Assembly (NCBI RefSeq): GCF_000308635.1
Contig: NZ_BAGD01000067.1
Coordinates: 1-60,427 of the forward strand
Source of the DNA: Nocardia otitidiscaviarum NBRC 14405
GTDB taxonomy: Bacteria > Actinomycetota > Actinomycetes > Mycobacteriales > Mycobacteriaceae
DNA: 60,427 nt
Direction: 5' to 3'
In this document: positions 1-8,641 of the stretch, in pieces
Numbering within the stretch: the stretch's first letter is position 1
How the letters are laid out: every line of letters starts with the position of its first letter
Notes under the pieces: generated by a model
Database searches by the model: none
What the model was told of the DNA's origin: nothing
Seen by the model: only the letters and a program-made list of their open reading frames with translations
Program-made: the position numbers and the translations under genes

Positions 1-1523
1 CCCGCCGTCGTACTCGTGTCCAGGGCCTCGGCGTCGCTGCCGCCGACCAGCGCCTGCGCGTCGGGGATGTCGGCGAGTCCGGCGCGCAGCGTGCGGACGA
101 GTTCGGCCGAGCGGTCCGAGGCGGGCGGCGCGTCGAGCACCACCGACCAGCGGGTCAGGCCGGTCGGCGCGGTGCCGGTCGGGGTCGCCCGCACCACGCC
201 GGGGGTCCCGGTCAGCACCTCGCCGACGGCCGCGTCGGCCTCGGAGCGGGCCACCACCACGGTGGGGTCCGACGCTCCCGCGGGGAAATGCCGGGCGAGG
301 GTGTCGAATCCATCGACGGATTCCGCGCGCACCCGGAACTGCTCGGTCTGCGAGAGGCCGACGTCGACGGTGAACAGCCCCGCCGCGCAGACCGCGAGCA
401 GCGCCGTGGTCGCCGCCAGCACCGGCAGCGGCCGGTCGGCGACGCGGGTGGCGAGGGTGTGCCAGGCGCCCCGTTCGGCGAGATCGGTGCCGTCGGGTCG
501 CGGGACGAAGGGCCAGAACACCCGCCGCCCGCACAGGGCCAGCGCGGGCGGCAGCCCGACGAGGACGAAGGCCAGCGCCACCAGCAGTCCGGCCGCGGCC
601 AGCGCGCCCAGGCTGCGGGTGCTGGGCGCGGCGGCCAACAGCAGGACGAGCAGGGCGGTGACGACGGTCAGATTGCTGGCCAGGATGGCGGGTCCGGCGC
701 GGCCGACGGCCTGCCGCAGCGCCGCGCGGTGGTCGGGCTCGCGGCGCAGTTCGTCGCGGTAGCGGGAGACCAGCAGCAGTGCGTAGTTGGTGCCCGCGCC
801 GAACACCAGCACGCTGGTGATGCCGGAGGTGGAGCCGTCGAAGGTGAGCCCGGTCCAGCGGGCCAGGCCGGTGGCGACGCTGATCGCGACCCGGTCGGCG
901 AGTCCGATCACCAGCAGCGGAACCAGCCACAGCACGGGGGAGCGGTAGGTGAGGATGAGCAGCACGGCGACCACGCTCGCGGTCACCGCCAGCAGCGTGG
1001 TGTTCGCGCCCGCGAAGGAGTCGGAGATGTCGGCGGCGAAGGCGGGGCCGCCGGTGACCTCGAGGACCAGGTCGTCGGGTAGTCCGGCGCGGGCGTCCTC
1101 GCGCAGCCGATCGACGCGGTCGGAGAGCTCCGTGCCGCTCAGGTCGGCGGGCACCGGGATCGAGGCGAGAACGGCCGCGCCGTCGGGGGCGGGGACGAGC
1201 GCATCGGCCGGGGGCGCGCCGGAGGCGGTCGCGCGGGCCACCGCGTCGGCCGCGGCGGCCCGATCGGACTCGGTCAGCGCGCCGCCGTCGGCGCGGGTCA
1301 CCACGGCGATGGCGGCGGCGGTGTCCGCATCCGGGAACTGCTCCAGTGTCCGGTCCGCGCGGGCGGATTCCGAGCTCGCGGGCAGTGACCGCGGGGCGCT
1401 GCCCGCCGTGTCGTTCTCGCCGATACCCGCCATGAGCGCTCCGCCGACGGCGATGAGCAGTATCGGCAGCAGCCATGACCGGCGTGCCGTGACCAGTGTC
1501 GCGTAGCGATCCCAGATACCCAC
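1..1523 (-). CDS. MMPL/RND family membrane transporter (C-terminus beyond window)
   Basis: Integral membrane exporter of the MMPL branch of the RND superfamily, which moves lipids or drugs using the proton gradient. The frame opens with GTG at 1523 (protein starts VGIWDRYATLVTARR), then a first hydrophobic helix (LLPILLIAVGGALMAG) and a long extracytoplasmic loop. About 507 codons are present without a stop; near the left edge the second loop is visible (FPAGASDPTVVVA). The remaining C-terminal helices lie outside the window. It is divergent from a MarR gene 70 bp away, a usual arrangement for an exporter and its repressor, so I infer MarR control and a drug or lipid efflux role. The substrate cannot be told from the sequence. 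Confidence 0.88.
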   Translation of the reverse strand, partial: MGIWDRYATLVTARRSWLLPILLIAVGGALMAGIGENDTAGSAPRSLPASSESARADRTLEQFPDADTAAAIAVVTRADGGALTESDRAAAADAVARATASGAPPADALVPAPDGAAVLASIPVPADLSGTELSDRVDRLREDARAGLPDDLVLEVTGGPAFAADISDSFAGANTTLLAVTASVVAVLLILTYRSPVLWLVPLLVIGLADRVAISVATGLARWTGLTFDGSTSGITSVLVFGAGTNYALLLVSRYRDELRREPDHRAALRQAVGRAGPAILASNLTVVTALLVLLLAAAPSTRSLGALAAAGLLVALAFVLVGLPPALALCGRRVFWPFVPRPDGTDLAERGAWHTLATRVADRPLPVLAATTALLAVCAAGLFTVDVGLSQTEQFRVRAESVDGFDTLARHFPAGASDPTVVVARSEADAAVGEVLTGTPGVVRATPTGTAPTGLTRWSVVLDAPPASDRSAELVRTLRAGLADIPDAQALVGGSDAEALDTSTTA

Positions 1524-1543
1524 TCGACCAAATATCTCAGATT

Positions 1544-1556
1544 CTTAATTGTTAAG
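1544..1556. promoter_or_regulatory. Inverted repeat in MMPL/MarR divergent promoter (candidate MarR operator)
   Basis: CTTAA-TTG-TTAAG forms a perfect 5-bp inverted repeat in an AT-rich patch of the 70-bp gap between the divergent MMPL and MarR genes. MarR dimers commonly bind such palindromes in shared promoters. Binding by the adjacent MarR protein is inferred from position only. Confidence 0.5.
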
Positions 1557-1593
1557 CAATCGAGAGAATGGCGTCGCGGTTTAGGCTGACCCC

Positions 1594-2121
1594 GTGAGTG
1601 AGAGCGATTCGACCGCCACCCCGCGCGGATCGGCCGCCGCGGACGACCGCGCGGCACTGGAGACGGAGATCGGCGCGGACCTGCGCGCCCTGACCGCCGT
1701 GTCCGAGCAGCTGGGCCATGCGTTCGCGCGATCGGAGAACTTGCGCCCCAACGACTTCCGGGCGCTGTTGCACGTCGCCACCGCCGAATTCGCCGATCGC
1801 CCGCTCACCCCCGGCCAGCTCGGCAAGCTCATGGGCATGTCCTCACCCGCGGTCACCTACCTGGTGGAGCGGCTGAGTGAATCCGGCTATCTGCGCCGCG
1901 CCGACGACCCGAGTGACCGTCGCCGAGTGATCCTGCACCACGACGACTCCGGCCGCGCGGCCGCCGAGAACTTCTTCCTCCCACTCGGCCAGCGCACCCG
2001 CGCGGCCATGGCCGAGTTCTCCGACGCCGACCTGCACGCCACCCACCGCGTGCTCACCGCCGTAATCCACGCTCTGCGTGCGCATTTCGACGCCGTGACC
2101 GATCCGGCGACCCGGACCTGA
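1594..2121 (+). CDS. MarR family transcriptional regulator
   Basis: 175-residue winged-helix DNA-binding protein of the MarR family, normally a ligand-responsive homodimeric repressor. The recognition region is visible as PLTPGQLGKLMGMSSPAVTY (about residues 69-88), followed by the wing DDPSDRRRVIL, which carries the family signature D-x-R-x-R-R. Start is GTG at 1594. It is divergent from the MMPL exporter, with a palindrome between them, so it most likely represses the exporter and itself. Length is normal or slightly long because of a polar N-terminal tail of about 20 residues. Confidence 0.9.
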   Translation: MSESDSTATPRGSAAADDRAALETEIGADLRALTAVSEQLGHAFARSENLRPNDFRALLHVATAEFADRPLTPGQLGKLMGMSSPAVTYLVERLSESGYLRRADDPSDRRRVILHHDDSGRAAAENFFLPLGQRTRAAMAEFSDADLHATHRVLTAVIHALRAHFDAVTDPATRT

Positions 2122-2268
2122 CGGTCGGGACGCCGCCACCCCCGCAGCGAATGGGCGCGAAGGGTGTCCAGGTGTGACGAAGGTGTGACGGACCGCCGCG
2201 CGGGGACGCTCCGGCCGCGCCGACGCGGTTGAATCGAGGCAGCGAACGGCGAAATCGGAGGTTATGAC

Positions 2269-2805
2269 ATGGTGTCGGTACGCAGGCTCACTCGATCCCC
2301 CATCACCTGGACGGTGGTGGCGGTCCTGGTGGTCGCGCTCGGTATCGGGCTGGTGCTGTTCCAGCCCTGGCGGCTGTTCACCAACACCACGGTCGAGGAG
2401 GCGGCGCCCACGGTGAACGCTCCGGTCACGCCCGGTGCGACGCCCGCGCGGCCGCGCACGCTCTACACCGGCGAGTTCATCTCGCACGAGCACGCCACCA
2501 GCGGCACGCTGCGGGTGCTCGACCTCGGCAACGGTCAGCGCGTGCTGCGGCTGGAGGACCTCGATACCTCGGACGGGCCCGCGCTGTTCGTGTGGCTCAG
2601 TGACGCCCCGGTGCTGCCCGGGCGTGACGGGTGGGGCGTCTTCGACGACGGCGCGTTCGTGAGTCTGGGAAATCTGAAGGGCAACAAGGGGAGTCAGAAC
2701 TACGAGATTCCCGCCGACGTCGACCTGTCGACGCTGCGGAGCGTGTCGATCTGGTGCGACCGGTTCAATGTGTCCTTCGGTGCGGCGGAGTTGCGCACCG
2801 CCTAG
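2269..2805 (+). CDS. DM13 domain-containing membrane-anchored protein
   Basis: 178-residue protein with one N-terminal membrane segment (ITWTVVAVLVVALGIGLVLF, residues about 16-35) and an extracytoplasmic DM13 domain from about residue 63 (TLYTGEFISHEHATSGTLRVL ... LFVWLSDAP ... IWCDRFNVSFGAAEL). DM13 domains carry a conserved cysteine and are proposed to take part in redox or electron transfer; the Cys in SIWCDRF fits. Start ATG at 2269 follows an AGGTT-type ribosome site. It converges with, and overlaps by 4 bp, the minus-strand GlxA-type regulator. The specific role is unknown. Confidence 0.8.
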   Translation: MVSVRRLTRSPITWTVVAVLVVALGIGLVLFQPWRLFTNTTVEEAAPTVNAPVTPGATPARPRTLYTGEFISHEHATSGTLRVLDLGNGQRVLRLEDLDTSDGPALFVWLSDAPVLPGRDGWGVFDDGAFVSLGNLKGNKGSQNYEIPADVDLSTLRSVSIWCDRFNVSFGAAELRTA

Positions 2806-3761
2806 GCCCGGTGCAGCGCCGTGCGGAAGCGGGCGCGGTAGGCCGAGGGGGTGACGCCCAGGTGGCGCAGGAAGGCGCGGCGCAGTGATTCCTCACTGCC
2901 CAGGCCGCAGCGGTGGGCGGTGCGGGCGATGGATTCGCCCGATTCCAGCAGGGTCTGCGCCGCCTCCAGCCGAACCGCTTCCACGAAGGCGGCCGGGGTG
3001 GTGTCGAGATGTTCGCGGAACAGGCGGGTCAAATGCCGGACGCTGAGGGCGGCGCGGTCGGCCATGGCGGGCAGGGAATGGTCGGCCGCGGGATCGGCGA
3101 GGACGTCGTCGAGCAGGGCGCGCAGCGGATCGTGACGGGGGCGGGGCAGTCGCGCGGCCACCGAGAACTGGGATTGCCCGCCCGGCCGCTGTAGGAAGAC
3201 CACCAGGTCCCGCGCCACATCCCGGGCCAGCACCGCACCCTCGTCGGCCTCCACCAGTGCCAGCGCCAGATCGATACCGGCGCTGACACCGGCCGAAGTG
3301 TAGACCGTGTCGTCGCGCACGTAGATGGCGTCCGGCTCCACCGTCACCCGCGGGTGTGCGCGAGCGAGCGTGGCGGCGTGCCGCCAGTGTGTGGTGGCGC
3401 GGCGGCCGTCGAGCACACCCGCCTGCGCGAGGGCGAAGGCGCCGGTGCACACCGACGCGATCCGGCGCGCACCGGCGGCGAAATCCGGTATGGCGGAAAC
3501 CAGTTCGGGCGGTGCGGGAGCCTGCGGCAACCGTGCGGAGCCCGGAATCAGCACCGTGTGCGCGCCCCGGACATCGGCGTAGGAGGTGTGCGCCGTGAGA
3601 CTCGTCCCCGCCGAGGTGATGACCGGACCGCCGTCCGGCGAACACAGCACGAGCTCGTATCCGCCGCCCAATGCCAGTGCGGTGCTGAAGACTTCCATCG
3701 GTGCGGTGGCGTCCAGCAGGCGGACGCCGTCGTACACCGCCACCGCGATCGTGCGGCTCAC
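2802..3761 (-). CDS. GlxA-type transcriptional regulator (DJ-1/PfpI domain + AraC HTH)
   Basis: 319-residue cytoplasmic regulator. The N-terminal half is a DJ-1/PfpI-like glutamine amidotransferase fold (IAVAVYDGVRLLDATAPMEVF at the start; nucleophile-elbow region RIASVCTGAFALAQAG), and the C-terminal half is an AraC double HTH (SVRHLTRLFREHLDTTPAAF; ARTAHRCGLGSEESLRRAFLRHLGVTPSAYR). This is the GlxA/FtrA layout of regulators of small-molecule catabolism. I chose GTG at 3761 (VSRTIAVAVYDG) because upstream in-frame codons give an unfolded tail and run into the divergent HD gene. The nearest likely target is the divergent HD-domain gene starting at 3847. Confidence 0.85.
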   Translation of the reverse strand: MSRTIAVAVYDGVRLLDATAPMEVFSTALALGGGYELVLCSPDGGPVITSAGTSLTAHTSYADVRGAHTVLIPGSARLPQAPAPPELVSAIPDFAAGARRIASVCTGAFALAQAGVLDGRRATTHWRHAATLARAHPRVTVEPDAIYVRDDTVYTSAGVSAGIDLALALVEADEGAVLARDVARDLVVFLQRPGGQSQFSVAARLPRPRHDPLRALLDDVLADPAADHSLPAMADRAALSVRHLTRLFREHLDTTPAAFVEAVRLEAAQTLLESGESIARTAHRCGLGSEESLRRAFLRHLGVTPSAYRARFRTALHRA

Positions 3762-3846
3762 CCCCGCGAGCTTAATGGCCGAATCCGAGGGGTTCGCGGC
3801 CGGATGGCCATGGTGGCGGTGTGGGCGGACAGGCGAAGCTCGATCC

Positions 3847-4482
3847 ATGACCACGATCGCCGATATCGCCATCCCCGACAGCGCCCTGGCCCGCGAGGCC
3901 ACCGAACTCGTCCGCGACGCCGCCGCGCCGCTGATCTACGATCACTCCCGGCGGGTATTCCTGTTCGGCGCGCTCCAGGGCCGCCGCCGCGGCCTCGACT
4001 TCGACGCCGAACTGCTCTACATCGGCGCACTGTTCCACGATCTCGGTCTCACCGACCGCTACCGCACCGCCGACCAGCGGTTCGAGATCGACGGCGCGGA
4101 CGAGGCGCGCAAGTTCCTGCACGCCCACGGGATCGCCGACCAGCGCGCCGATCTGGTGTGGACCGCCATCGCACTGCACACCACCCCGGAGATCCCGACC
4201 CGCATGGCACCCGAGATCGCGCTGGTGACAGCGGGAGTCGAACTGGATGTGCTCGGCATCGGCTATCACGACATCAGCGCCGAGCAGCGGGCCGCGGTGG
4301 TGGCCGCGCATCCGCGGCCCGATTTCAAACGGCGCATCCTGACCGCCTTCACCGACGGTATCGCGCACCGTCCGGCCACCACCTTCGGCAATGTGAAAGC
4401 CGATGTGCTGGAACGGTTCTCGCCGGGCTTCACGCGGACGAACTTCGTCGCGGTGATCGAGGGCTCGGCCTGGCCGGAGTGA
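3847..4482 (+). CDS. HD domain-containing protein (cyanamide hydratase-like)
   Basis: 211-residue metal-dependent phosphohydrolase-fold protein. The HD signature is split as usual: YDHSRRVFLFG (H33) and LFHDLGLTD (H64, D65), followed by the region WTAIALHTTPEIP that supplies further metal ligands. Spacing and the sequence around LLYIGALFHDLGL resemble the cyanamide hydratase-like subgroup of HD proteins, but the substrate is not determined by sequence alone. Start ATG at 3847 lies 86 bp from the divergent GlxA-type regulator, suggesting regulation by it. It ends directly against the convergent gene at 4483. Confidence 0.78.
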   Translation: MTTIADIAIPDSALAREATELVRDAAAPLIYDHSRRVFLFGALQGRRRGLDFDAELLYIGALFHDLGLTDRYRTADQRFEIDGADEARKFLHAHGIADQRADLVWTAIALHTTPEIPTRMAPEIALVTAGVELDVLGIGYHDISAEQRAAVVAAHPRPDFKRRILTAFTDGIAHRPATTFGNVKADVLERFSPGFTRTNFVAVIEGSAWPE

Positions 4483-5205
4483 TCAGGCGGTGCGCGGGGC
4501 GACCCAGAGCGCCTCGGCGACCGCGCACGGCTGCCCGTCCGGGGTCGACAGCGCCACGCCGACAGTGTGTTTGCGGCCGTCCCGGTGCAGGGCCCAGGCG
4601 TAGGCGATGTATTCGGCGCCGGCGAGGACGGGCTGCGTCTGGGTGGCGGTCAGGGCCGCGGTGACCGCACCCTGGCCCATGCCCTGGAACACCCAGGCCG
4701 CGATGCCGCCGGGGCAGTCCAGGGTGGACCAGACCACTTCGGGCGGGAGCTCCCCGTGCTCGTCGGCCAGGCCCGGATCGGGCGTCCAGGCGGCGGCCAT
4801 GACCCGGCGGTCGGGGGTGGCCCACGGGAACAGCCGCAGTCCGTGGCCGGGTTCGCACAGCACGCCGCAGCCGTAGCAGTCGGTGACCTGGCGATCGGGA
4901 GAGGACAGCGCCGCTTCGGTGGCGCGCTTGGCCTCCGACCAGGACGGCGCGTCCGGGGGAGCGAGGGTGAGCGCCGCGGGCGCGGCCTCGGCCAGCAGCA
5001 GGCCGTCGGCGCCGGTCAGCGCGGTGCGGTCGGGGTCGGCGGCGATGGTGACGGGCGCGCCGACCGGTACCGCCCGGCGGAAGTCGACCCGGACCGTATC
5101 GGCCCCGGCGTGCCGGGCGAGCATGCCCGCGACATAGCCGCCGAACGCCACCCGCGGGTAGCCGTGGATATGTTCCGGAATGGTGAGGGTCTGCGGCTGG
5201 GCCAT
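4483..5205 (-). CDS. Hotdog-fold thioesterase-like protein
   Basis: 240-residue protein that looks like a two-hotdog acyl-CoA thioesterase-like protein: an N-terminal half starting IHGYPRVAFGGYVAGMLARHAG and a C-terminal half with WSTLDCPGGIAAW and EYIAYAWALHRDGRKHTVGVALSTPDG. A middle CYGCGVLCEPGHGL segment holds three cysteines that might bind metal. ATG at 5205 was preferred to TTG at 5217, which would add MIES. It is tail-to-tail with the HD gene with no gap. Acyl-CoA binding is a family inference. Confidence 0.6.
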   Translation of the reverse strand: MAQPQTLTIPEHIHGYPRVAFGGYVAGMLARHAGADTVRVDFRRAVPVGAPVTIAADPDRTALTGADGLLLAEAAPAALTLAPPDAPSWSEAKRATEAALSSPDRQVTDCYGCGVLCEPGHGLRLFPWATPDRRVMAAAWTPDPGLADEHGELPPEVVWSTLDCPGGIAAWVFQGMGQGAVTAALTATQTQPVLAGAEYIAYAWALHRDGRKHTVGVALSTPDGQPCAVAEALWVAPRTA

Positions 5206-5283
5206 GCTCTCGATCAACCTCTCCCGGCCCCGGCGGGCCGTCGAACGCTATCGACGATACCGACGGGCCGGTGGGGCGCGGAG

Positions 5284-5937
5284 TCAGGGCAGCGGTTGTG
5301 CGCCGCGCTGGGCCAGCATGATGGTCATGATGCCCGCCTCCTGGTTCTGGGCGGTCATCATCGCCCGCGCCGCCTCTTTCACCGGGCCCGAGGTGAGCAG
5401 TTCGTCGGCGGCCTTCGCCATGGTGACGCCGCCCAGATGATGGCGCAGCATCAGTTGCAGGAACAGGGTTTCGGCGTCGGCCCCGCGGGCGGCGGCGAGG
5501 GCGTCGAGTTCGCCCCACGTGGCCATACCGGGCATGAGTCCGTCGGAATTCGTGGCCGTGGTGGTGGGAGCGGCCGAATGATGATGGGCGGCAGTGGTGT
5601 CGCCATCGTGCATCCAAGCCATCGGCTCGCGTCCGCCGGGGGAAACGTCGGCCAGCCGCAGCCAGCCCAGCATGGTGCCGATCTCCACCCGCTGCGTGTC
5701 GGAGATCTGCTGCGCCAGTTGCCGAATCACCGGATCGGCGGCCGGATCCAGGCGCTGCACCATGAGCAGCGCCTGTTCGTGATGGGTCAGCATATCCCGG
5801 GTGAACCCGATCTCGACCGGATCCAGGACCGGGGGTGCGGTCCGGTTGTCGGGAATCAGGGTGGGGCGCAGCGCCATACCGATCGCCACCAGCAGCAGCG
5901 CCGCCGCCACGTAGGCGACGGCACGCAGCCGGTTCAC
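5284..5937 (-). CDS. DUF305 domain-containing protein (membrane-anchored, His-rich)
   Basis: 217-residue protein with an N-terminal membrane segment (LRAVAYVAAALLLVAIGMAL) and a DUF305 ferritin-like helical domain. The typical histidine pairs are visible: FTRDMLTHHEQALLMVQRL and LQLMLRHHLGGVTMAKAADEL. A histidine cluster (DTTAAHHHSAAP) lies in the linker. DUF305 proteins are found in metal-handling and copper-stress loci; the function is not established. Start GTG at 5937 overlaps the stop of the upstream LVIVD gene (GTGA, 5934-5937), so the two are translationally coupled and probably work together outside the membrane. Confidence 0.85.
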   Translation of the reverse strand: MNRLRAVAYVAAALLLVAIGMALRPTLIPDNRTAPPVLDPVEIGFTRDMLTHHEQALLMVQRLDPAADPVIRQLAQQISDTQRVEIGTMLGWLRLADVSPGGREPMAWMHDGDTTAAHHHSAAPTTTATNSDGLMPGMATWGELDALAAARGADAETLFLQLMLRHHLGGVTMAKAADELLTSGPVKEAARAMMTAQNQEAGIMTIMLAQRGAQPLP

Positions 5938-7520
5938 GAGCCGACCACGGACTGCTGATCGGCGGGCGGGGTGTACACGCGCTCGTCGAGTTGCAACACC
6001 ATGAACCCGTTGTCGTTGCAGCTGGTCCACAGCTGGCTGCCGTGCCACTCCGGCGGGGCGAAGCACCAGTCGGTGGACAGGTCGCCGAAGGCCAGCATGC
6101 CCGAGCGCTGCGACAGCGCCTGCCCGAGATCGAACTGCCCCTCCAGGATGGCGCGCGCCGCCGACGGGAACTCCATGGCGGGCACGCCGATCAGCGAGGC
6201 CAGCGCGTGCGGGGAGTTCCACAGCTCCAGATTGCGGCCGGTGCGGGCGGGTGGGTTGAAGTAGGCGATCTCGCGAATGGCGAACGGATCGCGCACATCG
6301 AAGACGCGGATGCCGGAGGACTCCCAGCCGCAGGCCAGCGCGGTGGGATTCGCGGGCCGGTCGGCGGCGCAGTAGTGGGCGTCGTAGGAGAACACCGAAC
6401 CGCCCATCGACGACGCGATGAGGGAATCCTGATGCTGCGGCAGGTTGATCTCCAGCTTGATCTTGGCGGCCACCGTCGGCGCGGTCTCGTCGGCGATATC
6501 GATGAGTTTCACACCGCCGGAACCGCCTTCGTCCACCGTGAACAGGTACGGGCGTCCGTCGTAGGTGACCGGCACGCTGTGCTGGGTCGCCCAGCCGTCG
6601 GTCCAGAACACCCGGCCCAGATGCGGCACCTGCGGATTCGGGTCGCGGCGCTGCACGGCGCTGATGTCGAGCACGGTGAAACCGCCGAGCGCGGACAGGT
6701 ACATGCGATTGCCGTCGGGGCTGATGCCGAACCCGTGCGCCTCGATACCGGTCAGGCCCTGCCAGATGACATGCGGGTTCGCGGGGTCGGTCAGGTCGAT
6801 GGCGCTCACGAAGCCGGGCGCGATACCGGAGGCCCAGTAGGTGCGCCCGTCGGGGGAGAACCCGCCCTCGTGCGTGGTGATCGGCAGCGGCATGAGCAGA
6901 TTCGTGCCCGGTCCCGGATTCAGCAGGCGCGGATGCGCGCAGTCGGAGATGTCGTAGACCGACAGGTACCCCGCACCCTCGCCGATCGGAACCCCGGTGC
7001 CCACCAACAGCTTCCGCTCCGCATTGACCTTGAGCGACTCCCACGTCCCGGCCAGCATGGCCGGTTCGGTGAGGGTGGCGGTCACCACCGGGTTGGTCGG
7101 ATCGGAGACGTCGAGCACCTGCACGCCCTGCGACGGCCCGAGAATATTGCCGGGGAAGAACGACCCGGTGTACGAGCAGTGCTCGAAGGTGGCCGAGGTG
7201 ATCCCCGCCCCCCGCCCGACGTATCCGCCGACGAAGGTCATATTGCACCGGTACCCCTGCGCGCTGCGTCCGCTGCTGCGATCGGCGGCCGGGACATCGC
7301 CCTGCAATCCGGGTTCCGGCATGGCCCCCGGCCCGCAGTCGGCACGTGGCACGGCGGTGCGCCCCACATCGAGGAACTCCCGCACCGCATTCTGAATATC
7401 GGATTGCAGATCCGCCGACGCACCCCCGATCGGCAGCACGGCCGCCGCCAGCAGCGCCGCCACCACCACGACGACAGGCTTGGACCGACGCACATTCGTC
7501 CACCGCGACATTGCGGTCAC
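5934..7520 (-). CDS. Secreted LVIVD-repeat (beta-propeller-like) protein
   Basis: About 528 residues with a Sec signal peptide (RRSKPVVVVVAALLAAAVLPIGGASA), then repeated LVIVD-type blades such as GVQVLDVSDPTNPVVTATL, YLSVYDISDCAHPRLL, FVSAIDLTDPANPHVI and VKLIDIADETAP. The repeats predict an extracellular beta-propeller. Several cysteine pairs (DCGPG, YRCNM, EHCSY, DWCFAPP, TSCNDN) suggest disulfides. GTG at 7520 was chosen because GGAGAAGG sits about 5 nt upstream; ATG at 7511 is possible. It is coupled to the DUF305 gene by a 4-bp overlap. LVIVD and DUF305 genes are often neighbours in actinobacteria; the shared job is unknown. Confidence 0.82.
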   Translation of the reverse strand: MTAMSRWTNVRRSKPVVVVVAALLAAAVLPIGGASADLQSDIQNAVREFLDVGRTAVPRADCGPGAMPEPGLQGDVPAADRSSGRSAQGYRCNMTFVGGYVGRGAGITSATFEHCSYTGSFFPGNILGPSQGVQVLDVSDPTNPVVTATLTEPAMLAGTWESLKVNAERKLLVGTGVPIGEGAGYLSVYDISDCAHPRLLNPGPGTNLLMPLPITTHEGGFSPDGRTYWASGIAPGFVSAIDLTDPANPHVIWQGLTGIEAHGFGISPDGNRMYLSALGGFTVLDISAVQRRDPNPQVPHLGRVFWTDGWATQHSVPVTYDGRPYLFTVDEGGSGGVKLIDIADETAPTVAAKIKLEINLPQHQDSLIASSMGGSVFSYDAHYCAADRPANPTALACGWESSGIRVFDVRDPFAIREIAYFNPPARTGRNLELWNSPHALASLIGVPAMEFPSAARAILEGQFDLGQALSQRSGMLAFGDLSTDWCFAPPEWHGSQLWTSCNDNGFMVLQLDERVYTPPADQQSVVGS

Positions 7521-7720
7521 CCCGACCTTCTCCCGGACATCAGTGTCAGTGATTCGGGGCACACGCGAGCGCGGACTGTGGCCCCGGATACGGTCATAAG
7601 TTAATGGACAATCTGACCGACCGGTAGGGTTCTCCCGCGAATTGGCGGCTCCGGTCAGTCCACCGTCGCTGCGCGAAATCGCATCCGTGGTGGACCCGGG
7701 ACCGGCTTACCCGGCTGTGA

Positions 7721-8641
7721 CTACGCCGAAGAGGCCGACAGCAGGGCGTGGCAGCGGTTGAGCAGCCGGGAGCGCAGCAGCGCGGCACGTTCGGCGATGT
7801 CGGCTTGTGCGCGGACGTATTCTGCGCGGCCGGACGGGGTTTCGATGGGGATCGGGGTGTAGCCGTAGGTGGTGAGGTCGTAGGGGCTGGCCCGCATGTC
7901 GAGTTCGCGGGCGGCGCAGGCCAGGGCGAAGCAGTCGAAGAGTAGGTCGGAGTCGATGAGCGGGGCGAGTTTGAAGCCCCACTTGTAGAGGTCCATGTTG
8001 GCGTGCAGGCAGCCGGGTTGTTCGCGGGCGATCTGGTCGGCGCGGGTGAGGTGCTCGGCGTTGCGGGGGGCGGCGTCCGGGGTGAAGAAGCGGTAGGCGT
8101 CGAAGTGGGTGCAGCGCAGTTGCATGGATTCGACCACAGCGTCGGTGCCCGCGGTGCCGAGGCGCAGCGGGATCTGCTGGTGGCGGATGTCGTCGGTGCG
8201 GTACACCATGGCCCATTCGTGCAGACCGAAGCAGGACAGTTGGGCGGGGCGGGCGGCGGTCGCAGCCAGCAGGTCGGCGACGAAGGTGATGGTGTCGCGG
8301 CGCTTGGCGAGAAAGTCGGGGGCCGCGGTCCACGCGGCGCCGTCACCGTCCGGTGCGGATAGTGGAATCCCTTGGTAGCCACGGTAATCCGCGTACTCGG
8401 CGGCATCGGCGAGCGCCACCCCGTAGCCTGGATGCCACCGCTTCAACTGCGCCGGCTTGTGCCCGTAATAGGTGAACAGGAAGTCGATCACCGGATGGGT
8501 GGAACCGGCCGCCCGCTGCCGCAGATACGGCCCGATCAGCGCGTCCACCCGGTCCCGGTGGGCGGCGGCGCGGTCGCGCCACTCGGGTCGCGGCAGGATC
8601 CGCGGCCCGAGCACCCGTAGTTCACCGTCCGACATGCTCAT
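7721..8641 (-). CDS. Conserved actinobacterial protein (often labelled 3-methyladenine DNA glycosylase)
   Basis: 306-residue cytoplasmic protein conserved in Mycobacteriales. Recognisable stretches are THPVIDFLFTYYGHKPAQLKRWHPGYG near residue 45 and QLSCFGLHEWAMVYR near the middle. Homologues are commonly labelled 3-methyladenine DNA glycosylase, but I see no helix-hairpin-helix/Asp or MPG-type active site, so I treat that name as unproven. Start ATG at 8641 overlaps the stop of the upstream CNNM gene (ATGA, 8638-8641), placing it last in a minus-strand operon with the two CNNM proteins. Confidence 0.65.
   Translation of the reverse strand: MSMSDGELRVLGPRILPRPEWRDRAAAHRDRVDALIGPYLRQRAAGSTHPVIDFLFTYYGHKPAQLKRWHPGYGVALADAAEYADYRGYQGIPLSAPDGDGAAWTAAPDFLAKRRDTITFVADLLAATAARPAQLSCFGLHEWAMVYRTDDIRHQQIPLRLGTAGTDAVVESMQLRCTHFDAYRFFTPDAAPRNAEHLTRADQIAREQPGCLHANMDLYKWGFKLAPLIDSDLLFDCFALACAARELDMRASPYDLTTYGYTPIPIETPSGRAEYVRAQADIAERAALLRSRLLNRCHALLSASSA

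Noticed and set aside
5284..7503. A 739-codon minus-strand frame joining the DUF305 gene to upstream sequence
   Set aside because: The upstream two thirds overlap the LVIVD gene in another frame and have no homology; the true DUF305 start is GTG at 5937.
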